Below are positions 26,769-38,015 of a DNA stretch of 64,000 bases, piece by piece. Below the pieces are notes generated by a model. That model was not told the origin of the DNA and did no database searches. It worked only from the letters and a program-made list of their open reading frames with translations. The DNA comes from Bacteriovoracaceae bacterium (lineage in GTDB: Bacteria; Bdellovibrionota; Bacteriovoracia; Bacteriovoracales; Bacteriovoracaceae), in the NCBI GenBank assembly GCA_016786485.1, contig JAEUWD010000013.1, positions 1 through 64,000 on the forward strand, read 5' to 3'. The position numbers and the translations under genes were made by a program. Each line of letters opens with the position of its first letter. The first letter of the stretch is position 1.

Positions 26769-27668
26769 ATGTTATTGGCATTCATAAGTAGTTTATTGAT
26801 TTCTTCTTTTGCCTACGCCAGTTCCGAGGACCACAAATATATTAATTACTCTGGTAAAGCTTTTACCGAAAAAGTCGTTCTTAATTCTACCAAGAAACAT
26901 ACTGAGTATGAATATTACGAAGAGGCAAGACAGTGCCAACGTAATGTTTTTCAAGGTTATGAAACAGAATGTGTATGGGTAAAAGACAAAAAGGTTTGTC
27001 GTAATAAGAAAGTTTACAAAACTGAAACTTATGATTGTACGGTCACGATGAAAAACCCCATCGAGGTATTAGACTTTGATGTTGTCGCCGAAATTAAAAT
27101 TCATTTTGGTGCTGTTCCTGAAAATGTTTACGCCGCAGAAATTTTCAAAATCACTCTCAATGGTGATGATTTAGATATGACCGTAAAAACCTCGCGTAAT
27201 CACCTGATTCATTTTACCAAGTCTCAACAAGAAGAAAGCAATGCTAAAAAGAAAAAAATTAAAGCGGAATACTTTATTAAGTTCTATGACTTGCACGCGC
27301 TTAAAGAAGTTGTCGATAACCGGATTCAAAATCTGAGTTTAGCTAAAGAGAGGATTGAGTTCTATATCAGCGAACCTAAGTATCTTGATTTTTATAAGTT
27401 TGAAGTAAAATTAGAAGAAATTACTTTTATGCGAGCACCTGAAATACTTTTTGATAAAGTTTTTCCTGCTAAAGAATTATTTGTGGCAACTACCGATGGG
27501 ATTAGTCATTTTTTGATGGAGTTGAAACATTATGGCGTGGTTCTATCGCCGGCCAAATATCGAATGAAGGTTAATGTTTTCTATAACCTGCCACTGGATA
27601 ATTTATTGAATCTCTATGATTTGAAATTACAAACCAGTTATAAAAAAATTAAAAAAAGAATTAGGTAA
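26769..27668 (+). CDS. Exported protein of unknown function
   Basis: 299 aa with a signal peptide (about 1-18, cleavage after AYA) and no further membrane helix. Six cysteines lie in the first 90 mature residues, four of them in a tight group (ARQCQRN, ETECVW, KKVCRNKK, YDCTV), suggesting disulfide bonding in the periplasm or outside the cell. The rest is charged and beta-rich. No family is recognised. It lies 12 bp after gltX and ends against the convergent lysA. Confidence 0.65.
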   Translation: MLLAFISSLLISSFAYASSEDHKYINYSGKAFTEKVVLNSTKKHTEYEYYEEARQCQRNVFQGYETECVWVKDKKVCRNKKVYKTETYDCTVTMKNPIEVLDFDVVAEIKIHFGAVPENVYAAEIFKITLNGDDLDMTVKTSRNHLIHFTKSQQEESNAKKKKIKAEYFIKFYDLHALKEVVDNRIQNLSLAKERIEFYISEPKYLDFYKFEVKLEEITFMRAPEILFDKVFPAKELFVATTDGISHFLMELKHYGVVLSPAKYRMKVNVFYNLPLDNLLNLYDLKLQTSYKKIKKRIR

Positions 27669-27672
27669 AAAA

Positions 27673-28947
27673 TTATCTTAAGTTCTGATAATTTTCAGCT
27701 TGAGTAATAAGTTTTTGTTTTCCGTCTTCGGTAATCAGAATCTCTTGTGTGCGTGGACGCAAATTGTAATTACTCGCCATCGACATTCCATAAGCACCAG
27801 TGTCGGCAATCGCCAAGAAATCTCCATTCTCGAGTTTGGGTAGCAAGCGCTTAGTCGCAAAACAATCGGCCGTTTCGCAAATGGGTCCAACCACATCAGT
27901 GAGGTCATGCGCCTTACTTTTTTTGTATTCTTTACTAGAATAAATTTCGTGATAAGCATTGTATAACGATGGTCGTACAAAATCATTCATCCCACCATCC
28001 ACAATCACAAAACGGCAATTTTCTGACATTTTTGTGCGAAGAACTTTGGTTATAAAAGCTCCAGAACGGGCAGAAATAATTCGACCTGGTTCAAAGACAA
28101 TTTTGCATTTATCTGAAACGAAAGGTTGATTGACATGTTCTGCCACTAATTCCATATAATTTTTCATGGTTGAAATTTTCTTGTTTTTAAAATGTTCGTA
28201 AGAAATTCCTAAGCCGCCGCCGACATCGATAATTTCTAAAGGAGGGCAGCTTTCAGCCGTTTCCATCAATTTTTTTAAGGCCATTTTAGTCGCTTTAAGT
28301 TCGGTGAGCTGACTACCAATATGGACACTTAGCCCCACTAATTTACTGTGTGACCAATATTTTTTTTGTTTGATTGCTTTTAAAATATCGGATTGAAGTA
28401 AACCAAATTTGTGTGTTTTGAAGCCGGTTGAAATATGGCGATGAGTTTTAGCGTGAACTTTTGGGTTCAAACGGAAACTAATTCGTGCTGTTTTATTTAA
28501 ACGTGAAGCGATTTGATTAATCTCTTCTAACTCTTCAAGAGATTCGACATTAAAAGCTTGAATGCCTTTGGGATCACAAAGCAAAGCCTCTTCGATTTCA
28601 GCTGCTGTTTTACCGACACCAGAGAAAACAATTTTGTCTGGTGTAATAGAAGCTTCTAATGAACGTTTAAGTTCGCCGCTCGATACGATATCGGCACCTG
28701 CCCCGAGACTGGAGAGTATTTTTAAGAGTTGTAAGTTTGAATTCGATTTTAGCGCATAACAAATTAAGAAATTTTTAATACCTGCTGCTTTCGCCGCAGC
28801 TTCAAAACTTCGATATTGATGCTTGAGCGATTGTTCACTATAAAGATAAAAAGGAGTCGGATATTTTTGTACAATGTTTTCAATAAGAACATTATCAAAA
28901 TGCAGTTTTTGGTTTTTGTAATTTAAAGGGTGATAGTTTTTTTCCAC
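27673..28947 (-). CDS. lysA: Diaminopimelate decarboxylase
   Basis: 424 aa, GTG start with GAGGA upstream. LysA converts meso-diaminopimelate to L-lysine with PLP. The PLP lysine is in YALKSNSN (about 63-70); the glycine-rich phosphate loop is VDVGGGLGI type (IIDVGGGLGISYEH near 245) and the C-terminal CGPICETAD-like segment (GPICETADC near 366) provides the active-site cysteine from the partner subunit. It overlaps pyrE by 25 bp, so it is translated from the pyrimidine operon mRNA, an unusual partnership. Confidence 0.95.
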   Translation of the reverse strand: MEKNYHPLNYKNQKLHFDNVLIENIVQKYPTPFYLYSEQSLKHQYRSFEAAAKAAGIKNFLICYALKSNSNLQLLKILSSLGAGADIVSSGELKRSLEASITPDKIVFSGVGKTAAEIEEALLCDPKGIQAFNVESLEELEEINQIASRLNKTARISFRLNPKVHAKTHRHISTGFKTHKFGLLQSDILKAIKQKKYWSHSKLVGLSVHIGSQLTELKATKMALKKLMETAESCPPLEIIDVGGGLGISYEHFKNKKISTMKNYMELVAEHVNQPFVSDKCKIVFEPGRIISARSGAFITKVLRTKMSENCRFVIVDGGMNDFVRPSLYNAYHEIYSSKEYKKSKAHDLTDVVGPICETADCFATKRLLPKLENGDFLAIADTGAYGMSMASNYNLRPRTQEILITEDGKQKLITQAENYQNLR

Positions 28948-29543
28948 GTTTTAATTTCCTCAACTTGAGCTTTGGTAATTATCGATTGGCCTTCAGCTAC
29001 AGTCAGCAATGAATTTAAATTGGTTAACGATGTATAATTGTATCCTGCTTTTTTAAAAATCTGCGGAATACTTTCAAAGTCGTAGCTGAAAATAGAAATA
29101 ATACTTAAAACTTCAGCGCCACTACCGGTGATGGCTTGGGCCGCTTCAATGGAGCTTTTTCCAGTGGAAATAAGATCTTCAATTAAAATAACTTTTTGTT
29201 GTGGCGATAAGCTACCTTCGACTTGATTTTTTAAGCCATGAGCTTTCGCTCCACTGCGGACATAAACTAAGGGCAGTTTTAATTCCTGTGCAATCCAGCT
29301 CGCCCAGGGGATTCCTGCCGTCGCCGTTCCTGCAATCACTTCCACTTCTTTATGGAAAGTTTGGATATGATCAGCAAAGGCCTTAGTAATTTGTGTGCGA
29401 TATTCATGGTGAGAAATAATTTTTCGATTATCACAGTAAATAGGAGATTTGATACCCGAGGTCCAAGTGAAGTAGTTGGTTGGATTAAGATGAACCGCTT
29501 TAATATCTAAAAGAATTTGTGAAATTTCTTTGCTACTAATCAT
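28923..29543 (-). CDS. pyrE: Orotate phosphoribosyltransferase
   Basis: 206 aa. PyrE joins orotate and PRPP to make OMP. TWTSGIKSPIYCDNRK (about 26-41) is the substrate site and VILIEDLISTGKSS (about 117-130) the PRPP loop. It overlaps pyrF by 4 bp and lysA by 25 bp in one operon. Length is normal. Confidence 0.96.
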   Translation of the reverse strand: MISSKEISQILLDIKAVHLNPTNYFTWTSGIKSPIYCDNRKIISHHEYRTQITKAFADHIQTFHKEVEVIAGTATAGIPWASWIAQELKLPLVYVRSGAKAHGLKNQVEGSLSPQQKVILIEDLISTGKSSIEAAQAITGSGAEVLSIISIFSYDFESIPQIFKKAGYNYTSLTNLNSLLTVAEGQSIITKAQVEEIKTWKKTITL

Positions 29544-30256
29544 GCTTGAATTTCCTTAAGAATTTCTTCGAAACTATGCCCGGGATTTTGTGAATTCGTA
29601 ATCGCGCGACCGATAACTAAGTAATCACTCCCAAATTTAATGGCGTCTTTTGGAGTTGTGATACGCTTTTGATCATGTCCATCTGAACCAAGCGGACGAA
29701 TACCAGGTGTCACACACAGAAAGTTTTTACCTAGCTCGGCCTTAATTTGCATCACGTCTTGAGCACTCGCCACCACGCCATCAAGTTGAGCTTTTTTGGC
29801 GAGACTCGCGTATTGAAGCACACTTTCTTGCAGGGCAATTTGAATACCAATTTCTTGTTTAAGAATTTGTTCATTTACACTTGTTAAATGGGTAACAGCA
29901 ATTAATTTTGTTTTCACTTGTGGTTGTTCCATTTGTGCTGCTTTAAGTCCCGCCACCGCAGCCTCTAACATTTGTGAACCACCCGCGGCGTGCACATTCA
30001 ACATATCGACACCTAAACGACAAAGTGTTTTAACTGATTTCAAAACGGTATTGGGGATATCGTGCAATTTTAAATCGAGAAAAATTTTAAACTTGGATTT
30101 TTTCAAATGCTTAATCGCTTCTGGTCCAAATGTATAAAAAAGTTCCATGCCCACTTTCACATAAGTCGCGTGACCTTGGAGTGCATGGGTGATTTGCATG
30201 AAATCTTCATGCGTTTGAACATCCAGGGCGACAATAATTTGTTCTCTATGATTCAA
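29540..30256 (-). CDS. pyrF: Orotidine 5'-phosphate decarboxylase
   Basis: 238 aa, TTG start with GGAG nine bases upstream. It makes UMP from OMP. The catalytic KxxDxK-type group appears as [13 protein letters not shown] (about 59-71), and the phosphate loop as [16 protein letters not shown] (about 183-198). It overlaps carB by 11 bp and pyrE by 4 bp, so the last two steps of UMP synthesis are adjacent. Confidence 0.96.
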   Translation of the reverse strand: MNHREQIIVALDVQTHEDFMQITHALQGHATYVKVGMELFYTFGPEAIKHLKKSKFKIFLDLKLHDIPNTVLKSVKTLCRLGVDMLNVHAAGGSQMLEAAVAGLKAAQMEQPQVKTKLIAVTHLTSVNEQILKQEIGIQIALQESVLQYASLAKKAQLDGVVASAQDVMQIKAELGKNFLCVTPGIRPLGSDGHDQKRITTPKDAIKFGSDYLVIGRAITNSQNPGHSFEEILKEIQA

Positions 30257-33200
30257 GGGGTTCTACTCCGTAATTATGATTTTCAAGCGCTTTAATTAAA
30301 GCACTAGTTGTATCTAAACTGGTCAAACAGTGAACACCGCTTTCAACCGCTGCTCTTCGGACTTGGAAACCATCACTTGCGACGTCTTTGCCTTTAGATA
30401 AAGTGTTGATAACCAGTTGGGCATGTCCCGAGCGAACTTCGTCCAGTAGGTTGGGTGTACTCTCATGAATTTTACGAACTTCACGAACTGGTAGCTTTGC
30501 TTCACGTAAAGCTTTCGCTGTTCCTGCGGTCGCTAGGAATTTGAATCCTAAACGGTAATAACGTTTCATCAGTTGAACCGCTTCATCTTTATCTTTGTCT
30601 GCGACTGTCACTAAAATGGTACCAAATTGCGGAATTTTAATTCCTGCGGCCAGGAGTGATTTGTATAAGGCCTTTTCAAAAGTATGATCACGTCCCATGA
30701 CTTCACCAGTTGATTTCATTTCAGGTCCTAAAGCAATATCCACATCAACGAGCTTGGCAAATGAGAAGACTGGCGCTTTTACCGAAACGAGAGCTTGATC
30801 TGGTTGTAAACCAGATTTTAGTTTTAGAGATTTAATCGTTTCACCTAAAATAAATTTCGTGGCGATTTTTGCCATAGGAATTTTTGTTACTTTACTTAGG
30901 AAAGGCACGGTTCGCGATGAGCGCGGATTTACTTCTAGCACATAAAGTTTATCGTTACTTAAAATAAACTGAATGTTGATAAGGCCTTTGGTTTCTAATG
31001 CTTTTGAAATTTTGATTGTGGTTTCCACTAGCTCATCCAGAATTTTCTTTTCGATACTTTGTGGAGGATAAACTGCAATGGAGTCGCCCGAGTGGACTCC
31101 AGCTTTTTCAATATGCTCCATGATGCCTGGAATGATAACGTCTTGTCCGTCACAAATGGCATCGACCTCAAGTTCTTTTCCGATCATATAACGATCAATT
31201 AGAACTGGATGCTCTGGATTCACATGAACAGCGCTTTTCATATAATGCAGAAGATCAGTGTCTCCATAAACAATTTGCATTGCACGTCCACCGATAACGT
31301 ATGACGGTCGGATGATAACAGGGAAGCCGATTTCTTTCGCGCGTTGAAGTGCTTCTTCTGAACTTCTGGCCGTCACACCCATAGGTTGTGCGATATGAAG
31401 ATCCTTTAAAAGAGCTTCAAATTTTTTTCTATCTTCTGAACGATCAATATTTTCGAGCGTTGTTCCTAGAATCTTAACGCCTTTTTTACTCAAGGGTTCA
31501 GCTAAGTTAATGGCTGTTTGACCACCGAATTGAACAATCACGCCTTCAGGCTTCTCTTGTAAAATAATATGATAAATATCTTCGATATAAAGTGGTTCGA
31601 AGTAGAGGCGATCAGAGATGTTAAAGTCAGTTGAAACGGTTTCAGGGTTTGAGTTGATGATAATCGCTTCTAGGCCCATCTCTCGAATGGCTTGAACCGC
31701 GTGAACTGTAGCGTAGTCAAATTCGATTCCTTGGCCGATACGAATTGGACCTGAACCTAAAACGATAATTTTCTTTTTACTACTAGCACTGACTTCGTTT
31801 TCAACTTCATAGGTTGAATAGTAGTAAGGTGTAGTCGAAGCAAACTCAGAGGCACAAGTATCAATCATCTTATAAACTGGAATAATTTTATTTTTTAATC
31901 TAAAATCGAAAACTTCATCTTCTTTTATTTTTTTTAGCGAAGCGATTTTTCGGTCAGTGATACCAATTCTTTTTGCTTTTAACATTAACTCTGGAGTCAA
32001 ATTTTCTGTCGTTAGCTTGTTTTCCATTTTTACAATATTAAAAATCTTCTGAACAAAGAACATATCGATTTTGGTTTTCGCCACAATCACTTCAGGCGTA
32101 ATACCTTTGCGTAAAGCTTCGGCCAAAACAAAAAGTCGTTCATCATCAATCAAATCCAACGCTTTTAATAATTCTTCTTTTGAATATGTTTTTAATTTTT
32201 CTAATTCTAAATGGTGCGTACCGATTTCAAGTGAACGAACGGCTTTAAGCATCGATTCTTCTAAGTTACGACCAATCGCCATGACTTCTCCAGTCGCCTT
32301 CATTTGTGTTCCAAGTTTACGATTAGCAGTGACAAATTTATCAAATGGCCAACGTGGAATTTTTGTGACGACATAATCCAGTGTTGGTTCAAAACAAGCA
32401 TATGAAGTTTTAGTAATGGGATTAATCATTTCATCCAGGGTAAAGCCGACAGCAATCTTCGCAGCAATTTTTGCAATTGGATAACCCGTTGCTTTACTGG
32501 CTAGCGCCGATGAACGACTCACACGCGGATTAACTTCAATCACAAAATATTTATAGCTATGAGGATCAAGAGCGAGCTGGACGTTACATCCACCTTTGAT
32601 ACCAAGAGTGCGAATAATTTTTAATGAACTGTTACGTAGTAATTGGTACTCGCGATCACTTAAAGTCTGACTTGGGGCCACAACAATAGAGTCGCCAGTG
32701 TGAACACCGACTGGATCGATATTTTCCATGTTACAAATAATAATCGCGTTGTCTTTTTCATCGCGCATAACTTCGTATTCAATTTCTTTATAACCAGCAA
32801 TACTTTTTTCAACCAGAACTTGTTTGATAGGACTATTTTGTAAGCCACTCTTAACGATGGCCTCGAGTTCTGTTTCACTATGAACATGGCCACCACCGGT
32901 TCCACCTAATGTGAACGCAGGTCTGATAACAAGAGGGTAACCAATTCGATCTGCAAAAACTTTTGCATCTGAGAGATTACTAACAATGACACTTTCACAA
33001 AAAGGCTCACCGATTGATTCTAGGACATTTCTAAAAAGTAAGCGATCTTCCGCTTTACGAATAACGTCTGGGTCACAACCAAGTAGTTTTATATTTTCTC
33101 TTTCAAAGAATCCATCTTCCGCTAATTCCATTGCAAGGTTTAGTGCCGTTTGTCCGCCGAGAGTTGGAATGACACCATCGGGTCTTTCCAGATAAAGCAC

Positions 33201-33428
33201 TTTTAAAAGAAAATCTTTAGTTAGTGGTTCGATATAAACTTTGTCCGCAATATCGGAGTCCGTCATGATGGTTGCAGGGTTGCTGTTTATAAGAATAACT
33301 TCCAGTCCTGCTTCTTTCAACGCTTGGACTGCTTGCGTGCCCGAGTAATCAAACTCAGCCGCTTGTCCAATAATAATCGGACCTGAACCAATAACTAAGA
33401 CGCGGTTGATATCCTTATACTTTGGCAC
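30246..33428 (-). CDS. carB: Carbamoyl phosphate synthase, large subunit
   Basis: 1060 aa, GTG start with GAGG six bases before. Two homologous ATP-grasp halves are visible; each opens with a GSGPIxIGQ motif (near residues 14 and 560) and contains the [20 protein letters not shown] or [17 protein letters not shown] segment. The C-terminal MGS-like allosteric domain (about 940-1055, [11 protein letters not shown]) should bind UMP or another effector. It makes carbamoyl phosphate for pyrimidines and arginine using ammonia from CarA. Confidence 0.98.
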   Translation of the reverse strand: MPKYKDINRVLVIGSGPIIIGQAAEFDYSGTQAVQALKEAGLEVILINSNPATIMTDSDIADKVYIEPLTKDFLLKVLYLERPDGVIPTLGGQTALNLAMELAEDGFFERENIKLLGCDPDVIRKAEDRLLFRNVLESIGEPFCESVIVSNLSDAKVFADRIGYPLVIRPAFTLGGTGGGHVHSETELEAIVKSGLQNSPIKQVLVEKSIAGYKEIEYEVMRDEKDNAIIICNMENIDPVGVHTGDSIVVAPSQTLSDREYQLLRNSSLKIIRTLGIKGGCNVQLALDPHSYKYFVIEVNPRVSRSSALASKATGYPIAKIAAKIAVGFTLDEMINPITKTSYACFEPTLDYVVTKIPRWPFDKFVTANRKLGTQMKATGEVMAIGRNLEESMLKAVRSLEIGTHHLELEKLKTYSKEELLKALDLIDDERLFVLAEALRKGITPEVIVAKTKIDMFFVQKIFNIVKMENKLTTENLTPELMLKAKRIGITDRKIASLKKIKEDEVFDFRLKNKIIPVYKMIDTCASEFASTTPYYYSTYEVENEVSASSKKKIIVLGSGPIRIGQGIEFDYATVHAVQAIREMGLEAIIINSNPETVSTDFNISDRLYFEPLYIEDIYHIILQEKPEGVIVQFGGQTAINLAEPLSKKGVKILGTTLENIDRSEDRKKFEALLKDLHIAQPMGVTARSSEEALQRAKEIGFPVIIRPSYVIGGRAMQIVYGDTDLLHYMKSAVHVNPEHPVLIDRYMIGKELEVDAICDGQDVIIPGIMEHIEKAGVHSGDSIAVYPPQSIEKKILDELVETTIKISKALETKGLINIQFILSNDKLYVLEVNPRSSRTVPFLSKVTKIPMAKIATKFILGETIKSLKLKSGLQPDQALVSVKAPVFSFAKLVDVDIALGPEMKSTGEVMGRDHTFEKALYKSLLAAGIKIPQFGTILVTVADKDKDEAVQLMKRYYRLGFKFLATAGTAKALREAKLPVREVRKIHESTPNLLDEVRSGHAQLVINTLSKGKDVASDGFQVRRAAVESGVHCLTSLDTTSALIKALENHNYGVEPLES

Positions 33429-34509
33429 GTGCTACCTCGTTTTTAAAAACTGATTCTAAGAATTCATCAAACAACCAATGAGTATCATCTGGTCCTGGAT
33501 TAGCTTCTGGGTGATATTGAACTGAGAAAGCAGGATATTTTTTATGCTTCAAGCCTTCGACCGTTTTATCATTAAGATTAATTTGCGTAATTTCTAAATG
33601 AGTTTTGGCGATACTTTCACTTTTCACCGCATAACCATGGTTTTGTGAAGTGATAAAAACTTTTTCCGTTTTTAAATCAAGTACCGGGTGATTGGCCCCA
33701 CGATGACCAAATTTCATTTTTTCTGTATCAGCACCATTGGCCAGAGCGAAAACTTGGTGGCCCATGCAAATACAGAAGAGTGGATAACGCTCTTGGATTT
33801 TGCGAATAGTCTCTAGTGTTTCAGGAATATCTTTTGGATCGCCTGGACCGTTAGAAAGTAAAATTCCATCGGGATGATAACGAGTGATTTCTTCAAACGA
33901 GGTGTTGTAGGGAACAACAATCACATCACACTTACGTTTCAGTAATGATTTTAAAATATTTTTTTTGTAACCATAATCGACAAGTACAATACGATGACCA
34001 TCGCCAGGATGGTGAGCGGGTTTTTGCGTTGAAACTCGTGCAATTTGATCATTGCCTAAATTTTGCGCTAATAATTCTTTGTATTTTGATTTATCCGTTT
34101 TTTCTGAAACGATAATTGCTTTCATACTTCCATGCATACGAATGATACGTGTGAGTTGTCTGGTATCAATGCCTTGAATGGCCGGAATTTTAAAATGAGT
34201 GAGTAGTTCAGAAAGTTTTGTTTCATTTCGCCAGTTATTTGGTTCTTCGCAATGCTCTCTTACAATCAAAGCTTTCAGGGCCGGTGTAAGTGATTCGAAA
34301 TCGTCTCGATTCACTCCGTAGTTTCCTATCAGGGGATAGGTCATCACCACCATTTGGTCGCAATAAGAAGGGTCAGATAAAATTTCTTGGTAACCCGTCA
34401 TACTGGTATTAAAAACCACTTCACCTAAACAACTTTCTTCAGTGGGGTGGTAACCAAAACTATCACCAATAAATTCTGTTCCGTCGGCCAAAATAAGTTT
34501 TAATTTCAC
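33415..34509 (-). CDS. carA: Carbamoyl phosphate synthase, small subunit
   Basis: 364 aa, GTG start overlapping the pyrB stop (GTGA). CarA hydrolyses glutamine and passes ammonia to CarB. The nucleophile cysteine is in CICMGHQ (about 247-253), and the His-Glu pair is in [10 protein letters not shown] (about 334-343). The N-terminal CPSase_sm domain (about 1-130, [15 protein letters not shown]) is normal. Confidence 0.97.
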   Translation of the reverse strand: MKLKLILADGTEFIGDSFGYHPTEESCLGEVVFNTSMTGYQEILSDPSYCDQMVVMTYPLIGNYGVNRDDFESLTPALKALIVREHCEEPNNWRNETKLSELLTHFKIPAIQGIDTRQLTRIIRMHGSMKAIIVSEKTDKSKYKELLAQNLGNDQIARVSTQKPAHHPGDGHRIVLVDYGYKKNILKSLLKRKCDVIVVPYNTSFEEITRYHPDGILLSNGPGDPKDIPETLETIRKIQERYPLFCICMGHQVFALANGADTEKMKFGHRGANHPVLDLKTEKVFITSQNHGYAVKSESIAKTHLEITQINLNDKTVEGLKHKKYPAFSVQYHPEANPGPDDTHWLFDEFLESVFKNEVARAKV

Positions 34510-35402
34510 ATTGTACCTGCTATTTCATCAATGATTGCCATTCTCATATAAACACCATTACTCATCTGCTTTAAAATTCTGGATTTTGCATGTTCCACTA
34601 AGTCGCTCTCAATTTCGACACCGCGATTGATCGGTGCCGGATGCATAATAATCGTTTTTGCTTTAGCTTTCTTGAGGCGAGCAGCGGTAAGACCATATTG
34701 TTTTAAATATTCAGCTTTATTTAATTCTTGACCGTCATGACGTTCACTTTGAACTCGCAATAACATAATCACATCTGATTCAGGTAAGGCTTCATCAATC
34801 GTTTTTTTGGTGACGAGTTTATCTAGGGTAGCGTCTTTCACTCGAAGTTCTTCTGGTTCACAGATATTCACTTTAATTCCAAACATGTTGAGGAGGTGGA
34901 CATTGGAACGTGCGACACGTGAATATTTAATATCGCCACAAATACTGACGGTCAGGTTTTTTAAATCACCAAATTCCTGTTTGATAGTCATTAAATCGAG
35001 TAATGCTTGCGTCGGATGTTCGTATTTGCCAGCACCAGCGTTAATAAAGGAAATGCTACTTTCATTTTTTAGTGTTTCTAATAAGTGGTCATCTGGGTGG
35101 CGGATAACAGCGATTTTAACGCCGAGTTGTTCCAGCGTTTTTATCGTATCCGGAATAGTCTCACCCTTATTCATGCTAGAATTTTCCGCTGAAAAATTCA
35201 GCACGTGGCAGCCTAATTTTTTTTCTGCTACTTCAAAGGAAAAACGTGTTCTGGTGCTATCTTCGAAAAAAAGATTGGCGACAATAATATGATTAAGATG
35301 TTGATAGAATTTGGCTGGATTCACAGCATAATCTTGCGCTTTCTTGAGGAGTCGCTCAACTTGCGGTTGAGTCAAATCTTTAATGGCCAATAAATGCTTA
35401 AT
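34506..35402 (-). CDS. pyrB: Aspartate carbamoyltransferase, catalytic subunit; probable AUU start
   Basis: 298 aa with the start I prefer. It condenses carbamoyl phosphate and aspartate, the committed step of UMP synthesis. FEDSTRTRFSFE (about 49-60) binds carbamoyl phosphate and HPTQALLD (about 132-139) is also intact. The first usual start codon is a TTG at 35390, but the family start (MKHLLSIEDL type) is matched four codons earlier by codons reading I-K-H-L-L-A-I-K-D-L. The ATT at 35402 has AGAGGAG six bases upstream, whereas the TTG has no ribosome binding site at a workable distance. I therefore propose initiation at AUU. No regulatory pyrI is present. Confidence 0.93.
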   Translation of the reverse strand: MKHLLAIKDLTQPQVERLLKKAQDYAVNPAKFYQHLNHIIVANLFFEDSTRTRFSFEVAEKKLGCHVLNFSAENSSMNKGETIPDTIKTLEQLGVKIAVIRHPDDHLLETLKNESSISFINAGAGKYEHPTQALLDLMTIKQEFGDLKNLTVSICGDIKYSRVARSNVHLLNMFGIKVNICEPEELRVKDATLDKLVTKKTIDEALPESDVIMLLRVQSERHDGQELNKAEYLKQYGLTAARLKKAKAKTIIMHPAPINRGVEIESDLVEHAKSRILKQMSNGVYMRMAIIDEIAGTM

Positions 35403-35581
35403 ACTAAACTCCTCTTCTTAAGAAAAAGTCGTTCTGGAAAAAATTCTTTGATTTTTTGTTGGCGAAATTTTGTCTTTTGTTCACAGACAAGAAAGCCATT
35501 AACTTCGAACCTTCAATGTGTTAATTTACCTCATGAAAGAATCACTTTTTAGGTAGCATTTGGCAAGCAAAATTTGATAAC

Positions 35582-37597
35582 ATGAAAGACGTTAAAGAAG
35601 AAAAAATAGCGCTGAAAATCGAAGCCCCTTTTAAAGCGGCAGGCGATCAAGTTGAGGCCATTAAGGCACTCTCGAAAGCTTTTTCTAAAAAAGAAAAATT
35701 TCAAACATTACTAGGTGTCACAGGCTCGGGTAAAACCTTTACCATGGCCAACGTTATTCAAAACTTACAGAAGAAAACCTTAATTTTGGCCCATAATAAA
35801 ACGCTCGCGGCCCAGCTCTACTCAGAATTTAAAGAATTTTTCCCTAATAATGCAGTGGAATATTTCGTGAGTTATTACGATTATTATCAACCAGAAGCTT
35901 ATGTTCCTGGTACTGATACTTATATCGAAAAAGACTCGGCAGTAAATGAAGAAATCGATAAGTTGCGACACTCGGCCACGCGTAGTTTGTTAGAGCGTGA
36001 TGACGTGATTGTTATTGCCAGCGTGAGCTGTATCTACGGGATTGGTTCACCTGAAGAATATTCATCTCATCGAATGACTCTTTTTACTGGTGATAAAATG
36101 GACCGTGATGATTTTCTTCGTCAATTAGTCTCAATTCAATACCGCCGAAATGATATTGATTTTTCGCGTGGAGCTTTCCGTGTACGTGGTGATACCGTCG
36201 AAGTTTTTCCCGCTCACGAAGACAGTTTTGTTATTCGTGTGGAGTTTTTTGGTGATGAAATTGATGGATTGTATCTCGTTGATCCATTGCTTGGAAAAAT
36301 TCATCGACCTTTAACTAAAGTGGTGATTTATCCTTCTAGCCATTATGTAGTTGGTGCCAATAAATTAAAACAAGCGCTAGGAACAATTAAAGAAGAATTA
36401 CGTGAACGTATCCAGCAATTTGAACAAGAAAATAAATTAGTCGAAGCGCAAAGAATTACTCAACGAACACTCCTGGATGTTGAGATGATGGAAGAAATGG
36501 GGTTTTGTTCTGGTATTGAAAATTACTCGCGCCATTTAACGGGAGCTAAGCCGGGTGATCCCCCTCCAACACTCATCGACTTTTTTAATAAAGATTTTCT
36601 CTTAATTATCGATGAGTCTCACATGACGATTCCACAAGTGGGTGGCATGTATCGAGGCGATCGCGCGCGCAAACTTAATCTGGTGGAATATGGATTTCGT
36701 TTACCAAGTGCTTTAGATAATCGTCCGCTCAACTTTCAAGAATTCGAATCAAAGCTCGATCAAGTCATGTTTGTTTCTGCCACCCCGGCGGAATACGAAT
36801 TAGAAAAAACCAAAGGCGAATATATTGAACAGATCATTCGCCCAACTGGTCTGATTGACCCTGAGGTTGAAGTTCGAGATGCGAAAAATCAGGTTGATGA
36901 CGTCATGGTGGAAGCTCGAAAGGTTATCGCCAAAGGCTTCCGCGTACTGATTACGACCTTAACAAAAAAATTGGCTGAAGAGTTAACTCAGTTTTTAAAA
37001 GGTGTTGGGATAAAAGTTCGTTATCTCCATTCAGATATAGATACGCTCGAGCGCGTGGAAATTATTCGCGATTTACGTTTGGGTGAAATTGATGTTCTGG
37101 TTGGTATCAATCTCTTGCGTGAAGGTTTGGATATTCCTGAGGTGGCTTTAGTTGCGATCCTGGATGCTGATAAAGAAGGTTTTTTGCGTTCGGCCCGGGC
37201 ACTTATTCAAACCATTGGTCGTGCCGCTCGAAATGATCAAGGTAAAGTTATTCTTTATGCCTATCAAAATACTAAGAGTATGGATGTGGCGATCAATGAA
37301 ACGAAACGCCGACGAGAAATTCAAAGTAAATTCAATCAAGAGCATGGAATCACTCCCCAAACGATTAAGAAAAAAGTTTCAGGTGGTATTATCGAAACAC
37401 TACGTGGAACTAAAAAACAGGGAAGAATCAAATCGACTATGGAAGGGGAGTTAAGTTTTAACGAGGAAACCATTGATAAGAAGATTATTGAATTACGAGC
37501 TCTCATGAAACAAGCCGCCAAAGACCTCAATTTTGAAGAAGCGGCCAAGTTACGAGATCAAATAAAACAACTCACTGAAATGAAGTTGATGTCTTAA
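35582..37597 (+). CDS. uvrB: Excinuclease ABC subunit B
   Basis: 671 aa. UvrB verifies DNA damage handed over by UvrA and recruits UvrC. Walker A GVTGSGKT (45-52), the beta-hairpin [12 protein letters not shown] (98-109) that inserts between strands, DEAD-like DESHMT near 341, the helicase motifs QTIGRAARN near 545 and the C-terminal UVR domain (about 635-668, [20 protein letters not shown]) are intact. The ribosome binding site is weak. The next gene starts 55 bp later. Confidence 0.97.
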   Translation: MKDVKEEKIALKIEAPFKAAGDQVEAIKALSKAFSKKEKFQTLLGVTGSGKTFTMANVIQNLQKKTLILAHNKTLAAQLYSEFKEFFPNNAVEYFVSYYDYYQPEAYVPGTDTYIEKDSAVNEEIDKLRHSATRSLLERDDVIVIASVSCIYGIGSPEEYSSHRMTLFTGDKMDRDDFLRQLVSIQYRRNDIDFSRGAFRVRGDTVEVFPAHEDSFVIRVEFFGDEIDGLYLVDPLLGKIHRPLTKVVIYPSSHYVVGANKLKQALGTIKEELRERIQQFEQENKLVEAQRITQRTLLDVEMMEEMGFCSGIENYSRHLTGAKPGDPPPTLIDFFNKDFLLIIDESHMTIPQVGGMYRGDRARKLNLVEYGFRLPSALDNRPLNFQEFESKLDQVMFVSATPAEYELEKTKGEYIEQIIRPTGLIDPEVEVRDAKNQVDDVMVEARKVIAKGFRVLITTLTKKLAEELTQFLKGVGIKVRYLHSDIDTLERVEIIRDLRLGEIDVLVGINLLREGLDIPEVALVAILDADKEGFLRSARALIQTIGRAARNDQGKVILYAYQNTKSMDVAINETKRRREIQSKFNQEHGITPQTIKKKVSGGIIETLRGTKKQGRIKSTMEGELSFNEETIDKKIIELRALMKQAAKDLNFEEAAKLRDQIKQLTEMKLMS

Positions 37598-37652
37598 CTC
37601 AGGAATTATATTCCACCTCTTATTCATTCTAATAATTTTGTACAATATCTCT

Positions 37653-38015
37653 ATGAAACAAGTCTTAGTTATTATCTTTTTTGTTCTCGTTTCTCTCAGC
37701 GTAAAGGCTTCGCAAAAATCTGAAGCTTTTGTGGTGGAATTTAACGATAGCAATATCCAAGTTTTATCGCCGGACGTGAGACGAAATCAAGTTAGCGTAG
37801 TCATTAAAAATAATACTTTGGATAAACTGACTAGCAAGTTATCGACCGTCGATAATGATATCGAATTTTTTTCGGTGCCTTCTCAGATGACAAAAGTTTT
37901 TGATATTAAACTAAAAAACAATGAAAAACTTTTTGTAGTTCCACTTTCTCCTTCGATGCAAGAAATTGAACTAGTATTCTCGAGAAAAGCCTATGCGATT
38001 CCTTCGAAAAACTAA
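37653..38015 (+). CDS. Small exported protein of unknown function
   Basis: 120 aa from ATG 37653 with a signal peptide (about 1-19, cleavage near VKA). The mature protein is about 100 residues, strand-rich, with no cysteine and no recognised domain; NNEKLFVVPLSPSMQEIELVF resembles the last strands of an immunoglobulin-like fold. A TTG 15 bases upstream is in frame but spoils the signal start. It overlaps the phosphoesterase gene by 23 bp, so the two are cotranscribed. Confidence 0.6.
   Translation: MKQVLVIIFFVLVSLSVKASQKSEAFVVEFNDSNIQVLSPDVRRNQVSVVIKNNTLDKLTSKLSTVDNDIEFFSVPSQMTKVFDIKLKNNEKLFVVPLSPSMQEIELVFSRKAYAIPSKN

Noticed and set aside
34807-35292. 161-codon open frame antisense to pyrB
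   Set aside because: It is low-complexity, serine-rich shadow translation of the conserved pyrB sequence with no ribosome binding site.
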